Positions 16,329 to 25,101 of a DNA stretch of 43,094 nucleotides are shown here, one piece after another; the stretch's first letter is position 1, and every line of letters starts with the position of its first letter. The DNA comes from Succinivibrio dextrinosolvens DSM 3072. Its GTDB lineage: Bacteria > Pseudomonadota > Gammaproteobacteria > Enterobacterales > Succinivibrionaceae. A model generated the notes under the pieces. The model worked only from the letters and a program-made list of their open reading frames with translations. It searched no databases and was not told where the DNA came from. The stretch spans positions 1 to 43,094 of the forward strand of contig NZ_FUXX01000022.1 in assembly GCF_900167015.1 (NCBI RefSeq). Direction: 5' to 3'. The position numbers and the translations under genes are program-made.

Positions 16329-17492
16329 TTAGTTAGTTACGCGCTTCTTTGACATAACGTCAACAACCACAGCAACTAGAAGAACTAGACCTTTAACTGC
16401 CTTCTGCCAGTTAGCGTCAACACCAAGGATAGACATACCGTTGTTTAGCACGCCCATGAAGATAGCACCGATAACAGCACCACCAACAGTACCAACACCA
16501 CCGTATGCAGATGCACCACCGATGAAGCATGAACCGATTGCATCAAGCTCATAACCAGTACCTGCCATTGGAGATGCTGAGTTGAAACGAGCCACACAAA
16601 CTAGAGCAGCAACAGCAGCTAGTAAGCCCATGTTTACATATGATAGGAATAGTAAGCGGTTTGTATTAACACCAGATAGCTTAGCAGCCTTCTCATTACC
16701 ACCTAAAGCGTAGATACGACGACCAACAACAGTCTTGTTAGCGATGAATGCGTAGATGATAACTACAGCAGCGATTAGAACTAAGATAACTGGAATACCC
16801 TTGTTCTGAGCTAATAGTAAGCTTGAAGCAATCAGAGCAGCTAATACGATTAAATGCTTGAATAGGAAGCCTGATAGAGGCTCAACTTCATAACCCTTCT
16901 TAAGCTTTGAAATACGGCCGTATAGAACACCAATTACGTAGATAGCAACGATAACCATGGTTACAGCAACAGTGGTTGCATATGCATCAGCACGGTTTGC
17001 TGGAACGAATGAGGTGAACAGCTGTAAGTACTCATATGGGAATGGGTTGATTGTAATACCATCTAGAACAATCAGAGCTAAACCACGGAACAGTAACATA
17101 CCAGCTAGAGTTACGATGAATGATGGAATACGGATATAAGCAATCCAGAAACCATGCCAAGCACCAATCAAGATACCTAATAAGATACAGATTGCCATTG
17201 ACATATAAATGTTGTATTCGTTGTTAACCATCAATACACCGGCAACAGCACCGATTAAGGCAACGATAGAACCAACAGACAAATCGATGTTACCGCAACC
17301 GATAATCAGGAATAACATACCTACGGCTAAGATGATAACGTAACTGTTCTGGTAAATAATGTTAGTAAAGTTCTGAGGTGAGAATAGAGATCCCTTGTCA
17401 GTTGACTGAATCAGAACTTCAAAGAAGATCATTACTAAAACTAACGCAATTAACAGAGAATTACGTTTGAACATGTTTAAAATATAAGCCAT
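16329..17492 (-). CDS. mmsB: Monosaccharide ABC transporter permease (MmsB/GguB/XylH type)
   Basis: A 387-aa inner-membrane permease of the BPD_transp_2 family that forms the sugar channel with the MmsA ATPase. About 10 hydrophobic helices are visible. The family signature IGCGNIDLSVGSIVAL (near residue 63), PSFIVTLAGMLLFRGLALI and AYGGVGTVGGAVIGA (near 335) are present. A cytoplasmic insertion (GRISKLKKGYEVEPLSGF, about 193-210) is typical of the GguB/MmsB subgroup. The start uses GGAG that overlaps the stop region of the ATPase gene, with 5 nt between the genes, so the two are translationally linked. Confidence 0.92.
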   Translation of the reverse strand: MAYILNMFKRNSLLIALVLVMIFFEVLIQSTDKGSLFSPQNFTNIIYQNSYVIILAVGMLFLIIGCGNIDLSVGSIVALIGAVAGVLMVNNEYNIYMSMAICILLGILIGAWHGFWIAYIRIPSFIVTLAGMLLFRGLALIVLDGITINPFPYEYLQLFTSFVPANRADAYATTVAVTMVIVAIYVIGVLYGRISKLKKGYEVEPLSGFLFKHLIVLAALIASSLLLAQNKGIPVILVLIAAVVIIYAFIANKTVVGRRIYALGGNEKAAKLSGVNTNRLLFLSYVNMGLLAAVAALVCVARFNSASPMAGTGYELDAIGSCFIGGASAYGGVGTVGGAVIGAIFMGVLNNGMSILGVDANWQKAVKGLVLLVAVVVDVMSKKRVTN

Positions 17493-17497
17493 TTTTA

Positions 17498-19072
17498 TTA
17501 TTGCTCCACAATATGTTTCTTACCGGATGTACGTAGGATTGCACCCATGATTGATTCCTGACTTGCTTCTGAACGAGGCATTTCTCCAACAATCTTTCCT
17601 TCGTTCATAACATAAATACGATCTGACATACCTAAAACTTCAGGCAGCTCAGAGGAAATCATCAGCACAGCCTTTCCTGATTCAACTAGCTTGTTGATCA
17701 GACAGTAAATTTCGTATTTTGCACCAACGTCAATACCACGAGTAGGTTCGTCCAAAATCAGAACCTCTGGATGAGCTAACATCCACTTTGCAAGTAGAAC
17801 CTTCTGCTGGTTACCACCAGACAGGTTACCTACATTCTGCATTACAGATGCGCACTTAACGTTAAGATCCTGTTTAAGTTCCTTAGCCTTAACAATCTCA
17901 AGGTTCTTATCTAGAACTAGGTTCTTAGAAACTTCTTCAAGATTTGCCAGGGTCATGTTGGCTGCGATTGGGTTCTCAAGAACCAGACCATCGCCCTTAC
18001 GATCTTCTGTTACATAAGCTAAACCAGCCTTAATTGCCTGAACTACAGACTTGAACTGAACAGGTTTGCCATTCATCTTTACTTCGCCGCTGATGTTTAC
18101 ACCATATGAACGACCGAATAAAGACTTGGCAAATTCGGTTCTACCTGCGCCCATCAGACCGGCAAGACCAACTACCTCGCCACGGTGCAGCTTAATTGAA
18201 ACGTTGTCATTTACCTTTCTCTTAGGATTCAAAGGATGATGAACGGTCCAGTTATTAACCTCTAGAAGAACCTCATCAGAAATCTTATGACTTGGATCTC
18301 TCTTAGGGAAACGATCGGTTAGAGCACGTCCAACCATTCCAGCAATAATTCTGTCTTCAGAAACGTTGTGATTAGAATTATCTAGTGTCTCAATTGTTGA
18401 ACCATCACGAACAACAGTAATTGAATTTGCAATGTATGAAATCTCATTTAACTTATGAGAAATAATGATTGAGGTCATACCCTCTTTTCTGAACTTTGCA
18501 ATAAGTTCAAGTAATTTCTGAGAATCATCTTCGTTTAAAGATGCGGTTGGCTCGTCCAAAATCAGAAGACGGCAGTTCTTAGAAACAGCCTTTGCAATCT
18601 CAACCAGCTGCTGCTTACCAACACCGATATCTTTAATTAGGGTATGAGGATCTTCATCCAAACCAACTAAATCAAGTAACTCTTTTGCACGCTGGTATGT
18701 TCTAGGCCAGTCTACAACACCCTTGTTCATTGAGCTTACACGCTCATTTCCCAAGAACATATTCTCAGCGATTGATAGATAAGGTACTAATGCTAATTCC
18801 TGATGGATAATAACAATACCTTTATCCTCGGAATCATGAATTTTATTAAACTTACAGGTTTCATTATCAAAAATAATGTCACCTTCATAAGAGCCATAAG
18901 GGTAAATTCCACTTAAGACATTCATAAGGGTTGACTTACCAGCACCGTTTTCACCTACCAGTGCGTGTACCTCGCCCTCTTTCACCTCTAAGTTAACGTC
19001 TTTTAAGGCTGTAACCTTACCAAAACGTTTGGTGATGTTTTTCATCTTAAGCAATACTTTTTGCTCGGTCAT
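17498..19072 (-). CDS. mmsA: Monosaccharide ABC transporter ATP-binding protein (MmsA/GguA/XylG type)
   Basis: A 524-aa double-ABC ATPase that energises sugar import. The first cassette has Walker [10 protein letters not shown], signature [15 protein letters not shown] and Walker [12 protein letters not shown]. The second has a degenerate Walker [10 protein letters not shown], signature [15 protein letters not shown] and Walker [13 protein letters not shown]. The degenerate second phosphate loop is normal for this family. It follows the binding-protein gene after a strong stem-loop and precedes the permease by 5 nt. It belongs to the CUT2 class that imports pentoses and hexoses with a single binding protein. 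Confidence 0.94.
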   Translation of the reverse strand: MTEQKVLLKMKNITKRFGKVTALKDVNLEVKEGEVHALVGENGAGKSTLMNVLSGIYPYGSYEGDIIFDNETCKFNKIHDSEDKGIVIIHQELALVPYLSIAENMFLGNERVSSMNKGVVDWPRTYQRAKELLDLVGLDEDPHTLIKDIGVGKQQLVEIAKAVSKNCRLLILDEPTASLNEDDSQKLLELIAKFRKEGMTSIIISHKLNEISYIANSITVVRDGSTIETLDNSNHNVSEDRIIAGMVGRALTDRFPKRDPSHKISDEVLLEVNNWTVHHPLNPKRKVNDNVSIKLHRGEVVGLAGLMGAGRTEFAKSLFGRSYGVNISGEVKMNGKPVQFKSVVQAIKAGLAYVTEDRKGDGLVLENPIAANMTLANLEEVSKNLVLDKNLEIVKAKELKQDLNVKCASVMQNVGNLSGGNQQKVLLAKWMLAHPEVLILDEPTRGIDVGAKYEIYCLINKLVESGKAVLMISSELPEVLGMSDRIYVMNEGKIVGEMPRSEASQESIMGAILRTSGKKHIVEQ

Positions 19073-19093
19073 AACGTGTTCTCTTCTCCAAAA

Positions 19094-19116
19094 CAGGCCG
19101 GTTGAATTCCGGCCTG
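19094..19116 (-). terminator. Intercistronic stem-loop behind the binding-protein gene
   Basis: CAGGCCGG/CCGGCCTG (19094-19101 / 19109-19116), followed on the minus strand by TTTT. A strong hairpin at this place commonly reduces transcription of the ATPase and permease relative to the abundant binding protein. Confidence 0.65.
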
Positions 19117-19140
19117 AAATAGTACTTTAACTACTTAAAA

Positions 19141-20211
19141 TTATTTGATTTCCTTCTCTGTGTAGTAACCAGAGTCAACTAAAACTTCCTTTAAGTTAGA
19201 GTTAGTTACAACGATAGGAGTACATAGGTATGAAGGAATTACACCGGTACCATTGTTGTAGGTGGTGGTATCGTTAACAGGAACTTCCTTCTTGTCTACG
19301 ATAGCGTTAACCATCTTAACAACCTGGTCAGCTAGAACACGGGTGTCCTTGAATACTGACATGGTCTGTAGGCCACGCTTGATGTTCTTAACTGATGGCT
19401 TATCGCAGTCCTGACCAGTTAGGATTGGGAAGTTGTCCTTGTTGTAACCCTCAGCAACTAGAGCATTGGTTACACCGTTTGCTACTGAGTCGTTTGAAGA
19501 TAGAATTGCGTCTAACTTAACGCCCTGAGGACCATACTGTACTGAAGAAATTAAGTTCTCCATACGCTTCTGAGCTTCTTCGGTTGACCAGTTCTGAGTA
19601 GCAACCTGCTCTTTCTTGGTCTGACCTGACTTACATACTAACTTGCCTGAATCTAAGTATGGCTGTAGAACGTCGATAGCACCGCCCCAGAAGAAGTTAA
19701 CGTTGTTATCATCGATAGAACCGGTGAAGAATTCGATGTTCTTAGGAGGTGTAGCATCATTCTTTAGCTTTAGAGCGTCTACAATGTAGTTACCCTGAAT
19801 CTGGCCTACCTTGTAGTTATCGAAAGTTGCATAGTATGAAACTGCGTCTGAATTCATGATTAAGCGGTCATATGATACAACAGGAATGCCTTTTTCTTTA
19901 GCGCCCTGTAGAACCTGAGTTAATGAACCACCATCGATAGGAGCAATAACAAGAACTTCACAGTTTGCTGCAATTAGGTTCTCAATCTGAGATAACTGTG
20001 TAGGAATATCGTTATCGCCTGCGTATAAAAGTTCAACTTTATGATTTGCTGCTTCTAACTGGTCTTTTAGATTGTGACCATCCTGGTTCCAACGCTGTAA
20101 TGACTGAGTTGGCATTGAAACACCGATTTTAGCTGCGTTAGCAGTTGATGCGAAAGCAGTGCATGCTAGTACAGCACAGCAAAGAGTAGTTAAAGTTGTC
20201 TTAATCTTCAT
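19141..20211 (-). CDS. chvE: Periplasmic multiple-monosaccharide-binding protein (ChvE/XylF type)
   Basis: A periplasmic receptor that delivers sugars to MmsAB. I start at the ATG at 20211 (MKIKTTLTTLCC), which has GAGG 7 nt upstream; an in-frame ATG at 20238 lacks this. A signal peptide of 26 residues ends STANA, and the mature protein begins AKIGVSMP. Matches to ChvE include SMPTQSLQRWNQDG, AGDNDIPTQLSQIENLI, VVSYDRLIMNS, YYATFDNYKVGQIQG, FFTGSIDDNN and TGQDCDKPSVK. ChvE proteins bind arabinose, xylose, galactose, glucose and acidic sugars, so the exact substrate is open; the xylulokinase downstream favours a pentose. It is the first gene of the operon. Confidence 0.92.
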   Translation of the reverse strand: MKIKTTLTTLCCAVLACTAFASTANAAKIGVSMPTQSLQRWNQDGHNLKDQLEAANHKVELLYAGDNDIPTQLSQIENLIAANCEVLVIAPIDGGSLTQVLQGAKEKGIPVVSYDRLIMNSDAVSYYATFDNYKVGQIQGNYIVDALKLKNDATPPKNIEFFTGSIDDNNVNFFWGGAIDVLQPYLDSGKLVCKSGQTKKEQVATQNWSTEEAQKRMENLISSVQYGPQGVKLDAILSSNDSVANGVTNALVAEGYNKDNFPILTGQDCDKPSVKNIKRGLQTMSVFKDTRVLADQVVKMVNAIVDKKEVPVNDTTTYNNGTGVIPSYLCTPIVVTNSNLKEVLVDSGYYTEKEIK

Positions 20212-20238
20212 AGTAAACCTCATGTTTATTGTTTTCAA

Positions 20239-20254
20239 TTGTGCACGTGCACAA
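20239..20254. promoter_or_regulatory. LacI-type operator, perfect 16-bp palindrome
   Basis: TTGTGCACGTGCACAA, perfectly symmetric around a central CG, as in LacI-family operators. It lies 27 bp upstream of the chvE ATG, where bound repressor would block transcription. The local LacI-type protein (12935-13969) is the natural candidate. Confidence 0.68.
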
Positions 20255-20979
20255 AATCATACTAATTCCGATCTAAAAAAAAAGCATTATTTTCTTTTTA
20301 AATTGATTATTATTTTAGATTCAACTCTCACTTTTTATTTATCTATTTGTTTTATAGGTGTTTTTATAAAACTCCACTTAAAATTGTATAAACTGAATAT
20401 TCATAAATTGTATAAAATTTTTAACTGCAAACGGTTTTGTAAACATTTAGTTTTGCAAGAAAACAAATATATATTTCTTTGTTTTTAAATATTTTTATAA
20501 TTGTGCGTTAGGCTGTGCAATAAGCACATATGCATATTTAGTTTCTTTAGTAAACTTATTAAATATGGTTTAATATTGTATAGTTTTTGGTTTAATTTTT
20601 TTTATAAATTAGTGCATTTTCAGTTTTTAAAAAGAATTATTTACATAAAATCTATTATTTCTTTCTTAAGGTTATTGTGCTGATCCTTTGATCAATTGAG
20701 GCCTTTTTTGTCAAAAAGTGCATTTATCGTGCTTTTCTGCGTGCATCTTACAGTTTTCAGATGGACAGAATTACCAGTTATTACTGTTGTTTTTTTCTGG
20801 ATTTAAAGATGTCTATATAAAAAAGTCTTATTTGACAGCATGTTAGTCTTATATGCCCTATTTATGATCTTCTCTTTCTTTTTTGTTAAAAGTGTTTATA
20901 ATGTCGATTTGGTTAGCTTATGCTAACTTAAGTTAGTTAAAACTTACTACAATCTTCATAATAACTTCAGGAAATAAAA
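20255..20979. promoter_or_regulatory. 725-bp AT-rich divergent control region between chvE and the porin
   Basis: No convincing gene is present; the plus-strand open frames have no ribosome site and very low-complexity Phe/Ile/Leu-rich translations. Scattered GTGCA/TGCAC-like half-sites recall the chvE operator (for example near 20503, 20515, 20611, 20719 and 20742). Close to the porin, GTTAGC-TTAT-GCTAAC (20912-20927) overlaps the palindrome CTAACTTAAGTTAG (20923-20936), and a TATAAT (20897-20902) is the likely porin -10. The region is long enough for several regulators. Confidence 0.5.
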
Positions 20980-22062
20980 ATGAAAAAGACAGTTTTAGGT
21001 ATAGCAGTCATAACATCAAGTCTATGTGCACAGGCAGCAACAGTTTATGAGAAGGATGGAAGTTCTCTAGAGCTAGGCGGTCGAGTTCAGTCTGTTTTAT
21101 ACAGCACAAAACACGAAAAAGCAGCTGGCGATCATGATGCAACAATAAAAAATTCAGCTCGTTTCTCTATTGGAGGAAAAACAAAGCTGAATGATTTTAT
21201 TTCAGGCTTTGGCTTTGCAGAATGGGATATGGCAGACGGCAAGGATGAGGTTACAGCACGTGAACAGTATGTTGGAGCTGATTTTAATGACTACGGTAAA
21301 CTGTATGCCGGTAAGACCTATGATGCAGTTAAACACGTAATTGAAGCTACCGATGTATTCGAGGATGATGGTGGTCTTGCTCAGCCTGAGTCTGATGATT
21401 TCAGAAACGGTACTTTAAAGTACGAGTATGATAATCACGGAATCTATGCTTCAGCTTCACTTCAGACAGCAGCTGATTCTCAACCTGTATACGGCGAAGA
21501 CGATACAATGAACGTTGATTCTGGTTTTGCACTATCAACAGGCTATACATTTGATGATGTTCTGTTTGGACCACTTGCTTTCAATCTAGGATACAGCTAT
21601 ATCAGACTTCAGAATGATGATGGTATGAGACCTGGTATTCCAGAATCCAACATGTATGTTGTTAACGGAAGAAATGTTGCAGCATCTGTAGCCTGGGGTT
21701 CAACAGATTCAGGTCCTTATCTTGCAGCACTATACACTGACAAGAAATGGAAATTCACTGGAAACATATATGGATACACAAAAGGCTACGAACTTGTAGC
21801 TGGATACGGTTTTGACAATGGTATAAGTGCATTCGCAGGTTTTGAATCAGCTTATGAAACCATGAAAGACGCAAATGGAAACAAAATGCCAAGCCTAATT
21901 ACAAGAACAGTTCCTGTATACGTAAACTACAGCGCCAACGAAAATTTCAACATCTGGGCTGAGGCCAGATTTGCAGCAGGAAGCACTCCTAAATTCGGCA
22001 ACGCCTACTACCATGATAATACTGGATCTATATTCTCAGTTGGAGCTAGATATACATTCTAA
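20980..22062 (+). CDS. Outer-membrane general porin (OmpC/OmpF-like)
   Basis: A 360-aa trimeric beta-barrel porin. The signal peptide MKKTVLGIAVITSSLCAQA is followed by the mature start ATVYEKDGSSLELGGRVQ, typical of gammaproteobacterial porins (TVYxxDG..L.L.GR). Loop 3-like acidic stretch and alternating aromatic/hydrophilic strands run throughout, and the protein ends in SVGARYTF with the terminal Phe needed for barrel assembly. AGGA lies 6 nt before the ATG. It is divergent from the sugar transporter operon and shares its control region, so joint control by sugar is plausible. It ends in a bidirectional terminator. Pore selectivity cannot be read from the sequence. Confidence 0.92.
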   Translation: MKKTVLGIAVITSSLCAQAATVYEKDGSSLELGGRVQSVLYSTKHEKAAGDHDATIKNSARFSIGGKTKLNDFISGFGFAEWDMADGKDEVTAREQYVGADFNDYGKLYAGKTYDAVKHVIEATDVFEDDGGLAQPESDDFRNGTLKYEYDNHGIYASASLQTAADSQPVYGEDDTMNVDSGFALSTGYTFDDVLFGPLAFNLGYSYIRLQNDDGMRPGIPESNMYVVNGRNVAASVAWGSTDSGPYLAALYTDKKWKFTGNIYGYTKGYELVAGYGFDNGISAFAGFESAYETMKDANGNKMPSLITRTVPVYVNYSANENFNIWAEARFAAGSTPKFGNAYYHDNTGSIFSVGARYTF

Positions 22063-22110
22063 TTTCAGAAAATCTAGAATAAAAACATAAGGAAGACTCC
22101 CAAAAAAAAT

Positions 22111-22147
22111 CATCGGTGAAGGTTTACCTACCCACCGATGTTTTTTT
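22111..22147. terminator. Bidirectional terminator between porin and cheW
   Basis: CATCGGTG/CACCGATG (22111-22118 / 22133-22140) with seven T on the plus side and eight A before it, so it works in both directions. It ends the porin transcript. Confidence 0.85.
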
Positions 22148-22155
22148 GAGAAGAC

Positions 22156-22189
22156 AAAAAAAATATGCGACATAAAAACATGCCGCATA
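22156..22189 (-). terminator. Terminator of the chemotaxis operon after cheW
   Basis: TATGCGACAT (22164-22173) pairs with ATGCCGCATA (22180-22189) with one internal mismatch, followed on the minus strand by a run of T (22163-22156). It lies 30 nt after the cheW stop. Confidence 0.75.
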
Positions 22190-22218
22190 CATTAGTCAAG
22201 GAGTAAAAAACTTTTAGA

Positions 22219-22725
22219 TTAACCTAAGTTGGTTACTTCCTTCCACTCTGTTTCTGTGAACAGTTTGGTCAGGTCAATCAGAATCAACAGATCATCCTTA
22301 CGGTTGCATACACCAGAGATAAACTGAGCATTCTCCTCAGTACCAACATTTGGAGTATCATCGATATCATTAGTATTGAGATCTGCAACTTCTGCTACGG
22401 AATCCACAAGGATACCGATAACATGCTTATCAGACTCAATAATCATAATTCTTGTATTGTCTGTTACTTCTGCTGGAGGAATACCGAAACGAGCTCTGGT
22501 ATCAATAACGGTAACAACGTTACCACGCAGATTAATAATACCAAGCACATAAGAAGGTGCTCCAGGAACAGGTGCAATATCTGTATAACGCAATACCTCT
22601 CGAACCTGCATAACATTGACGCCATATATTTCATTACCTAGCTTGAAGGTAACCCAACGCAGCAATTCACCTTTTTTTGCATTAACGTCGATTGGATTTT
22701 CTGCGATTGAATCTTCTTTTGACAT
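22219..22725 (-). CDS. cheW: Chemotaxis coupling protein CheW
   Basis: A 168-aa adaptor that links chemoreceptors to CheA in the array. A single CheW domain (about 24-160): WVTFKLGNEIYGVNVMQVREVLRYTDIAPVPGAPSY is split over residues 25-60, then VLGIINLRGNVVTVIDTRARFG (61-82) and the C-terminal ADLNTNDIDDTPNVG region. GAGG lies 8 nt before ATG. It is the last gene of the polar flagellar/chemotaxis cluster, 109 bp after the ParP-like gene, the same order as in Pseudomonas and Vibrio. Confidence 0.95.
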   Translation of the reverse strand: MSKEDSIAENPIDVNAKKGELLRWVTFKLGNEIYGVNVMQVREVLRYTDIAPVPGAPSYVLGIINLRGNVVTVIDTRARFGIPPAEVTDNTRIMIIESDKHVIGILVDSVAEVADLNTNDIDDTPNVGTEENAQFISGVCNRKDDLLILIDLTKLFTETEWKEVTNLG

Positions 22726-22834
22726 CTCTTAATCCTCGTTATACACACCACACAATGATATGGCGCAATTACTCTTTTAATTTTATTTTAATAAACTTTA
22801 ACAAATTGTAGAGGTTACATAGTTAAAACTTTGA

Positions 22835-24157
22835 TCATGCACTCATTTGTGCATCAAGATCTTTGAGATTAACTCCATTTTCAAACATCTTGATCAAAGC
22901 CTTTACATGCAGTAAAGCACACATTTCCTTCTTAACAATACCTGCAAGCCAAGGTCTGTTTCCTGCAGTTTGCCTCCAGGTAATGTTTTCTTTATTTAAA
23001 ATTCTGTTTCCTTCAAGAACATCACAGCCAATTGACCATAATGTCTTATCAAGGGAAATCATATACTCATACTTATCGGATTGAGGAGCATCACTCTTTA
23101 CCCATTTTAGAGTATCCACAACATTCATCTTTCTGCCGCGAATATCAGCAATGCCCTGGAACCAGTCAGGCTTTCCGAATAAAGGAGTAACCTTATCACA
23201 CTGGAAGATACCGCCAAGATTTACAAGAGGAACAGCAAAACGAATACCTTTAACCAGGAAGAACAGAACCTGGAATTCATCTGGCATCTCAATGTTGGTC
23301 CAGTTGTAAGGAGCCTCGTCATTGGATTGTTCCTGTTCAGCCTGAGCAACATTCTCATCAGCAACTACTGCTTCAGAAGCTGTAGCCTGTTCGACTTCTG
23401 TCTGCTCTTCAACAACAGTCTCTACAGCTGTTTCGGTTTGAACCTCTGTTTCTGTCTGTACAGCTGTTTCAACGGCAACTTCAGTTTCGACCTGAGTCTT
23501 AGGAACTGACTCCAAAAGACTTTCAAGACTCTTGTGTTCTGCAAATGGAAGAGGCTCACTCTTCTCCTCTACAGTCTGTAACTGTGGTTGCAGCTCATGA
23601 ACTTCTGATTGTTGTGTGGTATCCTCAGGAACATAGTCGTCGGCAGCATAATCAATTTCATCGGCTGCGCCTTCTGCCTGAACCTCAACCTCAGAAGATT
23701 CAGCCTCGACAGCTACATCTTCTGGTTCAGCAACAACTTCTTCCTGTACCTCTGGTTCAGCTTCATCAGCTGAAGCTTCAACAGTTTTATCTTCAACAGC
23801 AACTTCTTCATCTGCAGGAACCTCATCCTCAGATGCAGCAAGCTCTTCTTCAGCTGGCTCCTCAGCTTCAGCTTCAACTGCTTCGTCAGGCTGTACAGCA
23901 TCTTCTGCGGCTGCCCCCTCATCAGCTGATTCAGCCATTTCCATTTCGTCAGTCTGAACTTCCTGTTCTGCCTCTGGCTCTTCAGCCTGAGAATCAGTTA
24001 CCTCAACATCGTTTTCACTCTGAGCCTGAACTTCTTCTTGGACAATAGAATCATCTGGCCCCTGAGCTTGTACCTCAGGATCCTGCTGTTCACATTCTTC
24101 TTCAAGCATCTGCTTGAAGTACGCTACAAGGGTGTCATCAATATCATTAAATGACAT
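22835..24157 (-). CDS. parP: ParP-like protein: long acidic region plus CheW-like (AIF) domain
   Basis: A 440-aa protein. Residues about 1-285 are disordered and extremely acidic, built of Glu/Ala/Val/Gln/Thr runs with repeated VETAVQTETEVQTE-like units. Residues about 290-435 are a diverged CheW domain (FQVLFFLVKGIRFAVPLVNLG, GKPDWFQGIADIRGRKMNVVDT). In Vibrio, ParP has this build: its CheW-like AIF domain inserts into the array and binds CheA, while the rest contacts ParC, keeping arrays at the old pole. The position directly after a ParC-like ATPase gene supports the name. AAGGA lies 7 nt before ATG. The acidic part is longer than I expect for ParP. Confidence 0.82.
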   Translation of the reverse strand: MSFNDIDDTLVAYFKQMLEEECEQQDPEVQAQGPDDSIVQEEVQAQSENDVEVTDSQAEEPEAEQEVQTDEMEMAESADEGAAAEDAVQPDEAVEAEAEEPAEEELAASEDEVPADEEVAVEDKTVEASADEAEPEVQEEVVAEPEDVAVEAESSEVEVQAEGAADEIDYAADDYVPEDTTQQSEVHELQPQLQTVEEKSEPLPFAEHKSLESLLESVPKTQVETEVAVETAVQTETEVQTETAVETVVEEQTEVEQATASEAVVADENVAQAEQEQSNDEAPYNWTNIEMPDEFQVLFFLVKGIRFAVPLVNLGGIFQCDKVTPLFGKPDWFQGIADIRGRKMNVVDTLKWVKSDAPQSDKYEYMISLDKTLWSIGCDVLEGNRILNKENITWRQTAGNRPWLAGIVKKEMCALLHVKALIKMFENGVNLKDLDAQMSA

Positions 24158-24174
24158 AAAAAGGTCCTTTATAA

Positions 24175-25080
24175 TTAACTGAGCATAGCATCAACATCAC
24201 CAGCAATAATATCCATATCCTTATTAACGTCAGATTTTGTATTTTTTTCACCTGAAGATAAAGAAACTATTGCAGCTGCCTTCGGAGATATTCTCTCCGG
24301 ATTAAGCTCAAGCTCTTTTGATAATAGTTGTAATAATAATTCACGATAAGCTAATGCACCACGACATTTCTCATCTAGCATTGTGATTGGAAGGCCTTTT
24401 TGTGAAGATTCCCTAAATAAAGTATCCACAGGAATCTGACCTTGCCACAGGTTATCTTTGTAATGAGCATTCAGATATTCTAACGAAGTTCTGCTTGCTT
24501 TGGTACGTTTATCGTACATTGTAGGAATAACAGTATAGTTAATAATGCATCCGTTATCAGCCTTGCGCATAATGTTAAAGGTCCGTACCATACCTTCAAG
24601 TCCCTTAAGTGACAGGAACTCGGTCTGAGTTGGAACCAGAATTGATGTGCTTGCAACAAGAGCGTTCACCATCAGAGCGCCCAATACAGGAGGACAATCA
24701 ATAAGAACTACATCATAATCATCTTCAAGAAGCTTCAGTGCATTGGTTAGAATACGACCGACTCCTGAACGCCCCGACAGCTTTCTGTCGATAGTTGCAA
24801 GAGTCATACTTGAGGCTATGATATCGAGATTAGGAAAATTTGTATGAGTTATATAGGACTGAATAGTCTCTTTTGTAAAATTTTCCTGTGTATACAGATC
24901 GTAGAGACTTTTCTCAATATTATTGTAGTCAAAACCTAAATAGCTAGTCAAAGAGGCATGAGGATCGGTGTCGATTATGAGAACATTCAGGTTCTCTTTC
25001 TGTAACCAACCTGCTAATGATGCGACTGTTGTTGTTTTACCAACACCGCCTTTCTGACTTGCGATTGACCAAACTAGCAC
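24175..25080 (-). CDS. parC: ParC-like ParA-family ATPase for polar placement of chemotaxis arrays
   Basis: A 301-aa MinD/ParA ATPase. The deviant Walker A SQKGGVGKTTT is at residues 8-18, and switch II/Walker B are in LIIDTDPHASL and VVLIDCPPVLGALMVNAL. Unlike plasmid ParA it has no N-terminal HTH and no parB neighbour. Its place between motD and the CheW-like gene is the same as in Vibrio and Pseudomonas, where the homologue (ParC in Vibrio) directs inheritance of polar chemoreceptor clusters. Start codon is GTG, with AAGGAG 6 nt upstream. The stop lies 17 nt before the ParP start. The C-terminal 45 residues are Ser/Lys-rich and less conserved. Confidence 0.88.
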   Translation of the reverse strand: MLVWSIASQKGGVGKTTTVASLAGWLQKENLNVLIIDTDPHASLTSYLGFDYNNIEKSLYDLYTQENFTKETIQSYITHTNFPNLDIIASSMTLATIDRKLSGRSGVGRILTNALKLLEDDYDVVLIDCPPVLGALMVNALVASTSILVPTQTEFLSLKGLEGMVRTFNIMRKADNGCIINYTVIPTMYDKRTKASRTSLEYLNAHYKDNLWQGQIPVDTLFRESSQKGLPITMLDEKCRGALAYRELLLQLLSKELELNPERISPKAAAIVSLSSGEKNTKSDVNKDMDIIAGDVDAMLS

Positions 25081-25101
25081 AAAAGGCTCCTTAATTCATT
25101 T

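Noticed and set aside
20281-20683. Plus-strand open frames of 109 and 60 codons in the chvE/porin gap
   Set aside because: Low-complexity Phe/Ile/Leu/Lys translations from AT-rich DNA, no ribosome site, and the first begins inside the chvE coding region.
23390-23500. Tandem repeat that might be a CRISPR or mobile repeat
   Set aside because: It is the in-frame Glu/Thr/Val/Gln repeat of the ParP-like protein, with variable units and no spacers.
23545-24048. 167-codon Gln/Leu/His-rich plus-strand frame
   Set aside because: Antisense shadow of the repetitive acidic coding region of the ParP-like gene; composition follows from the GAA/GCA repeats on the other strand.
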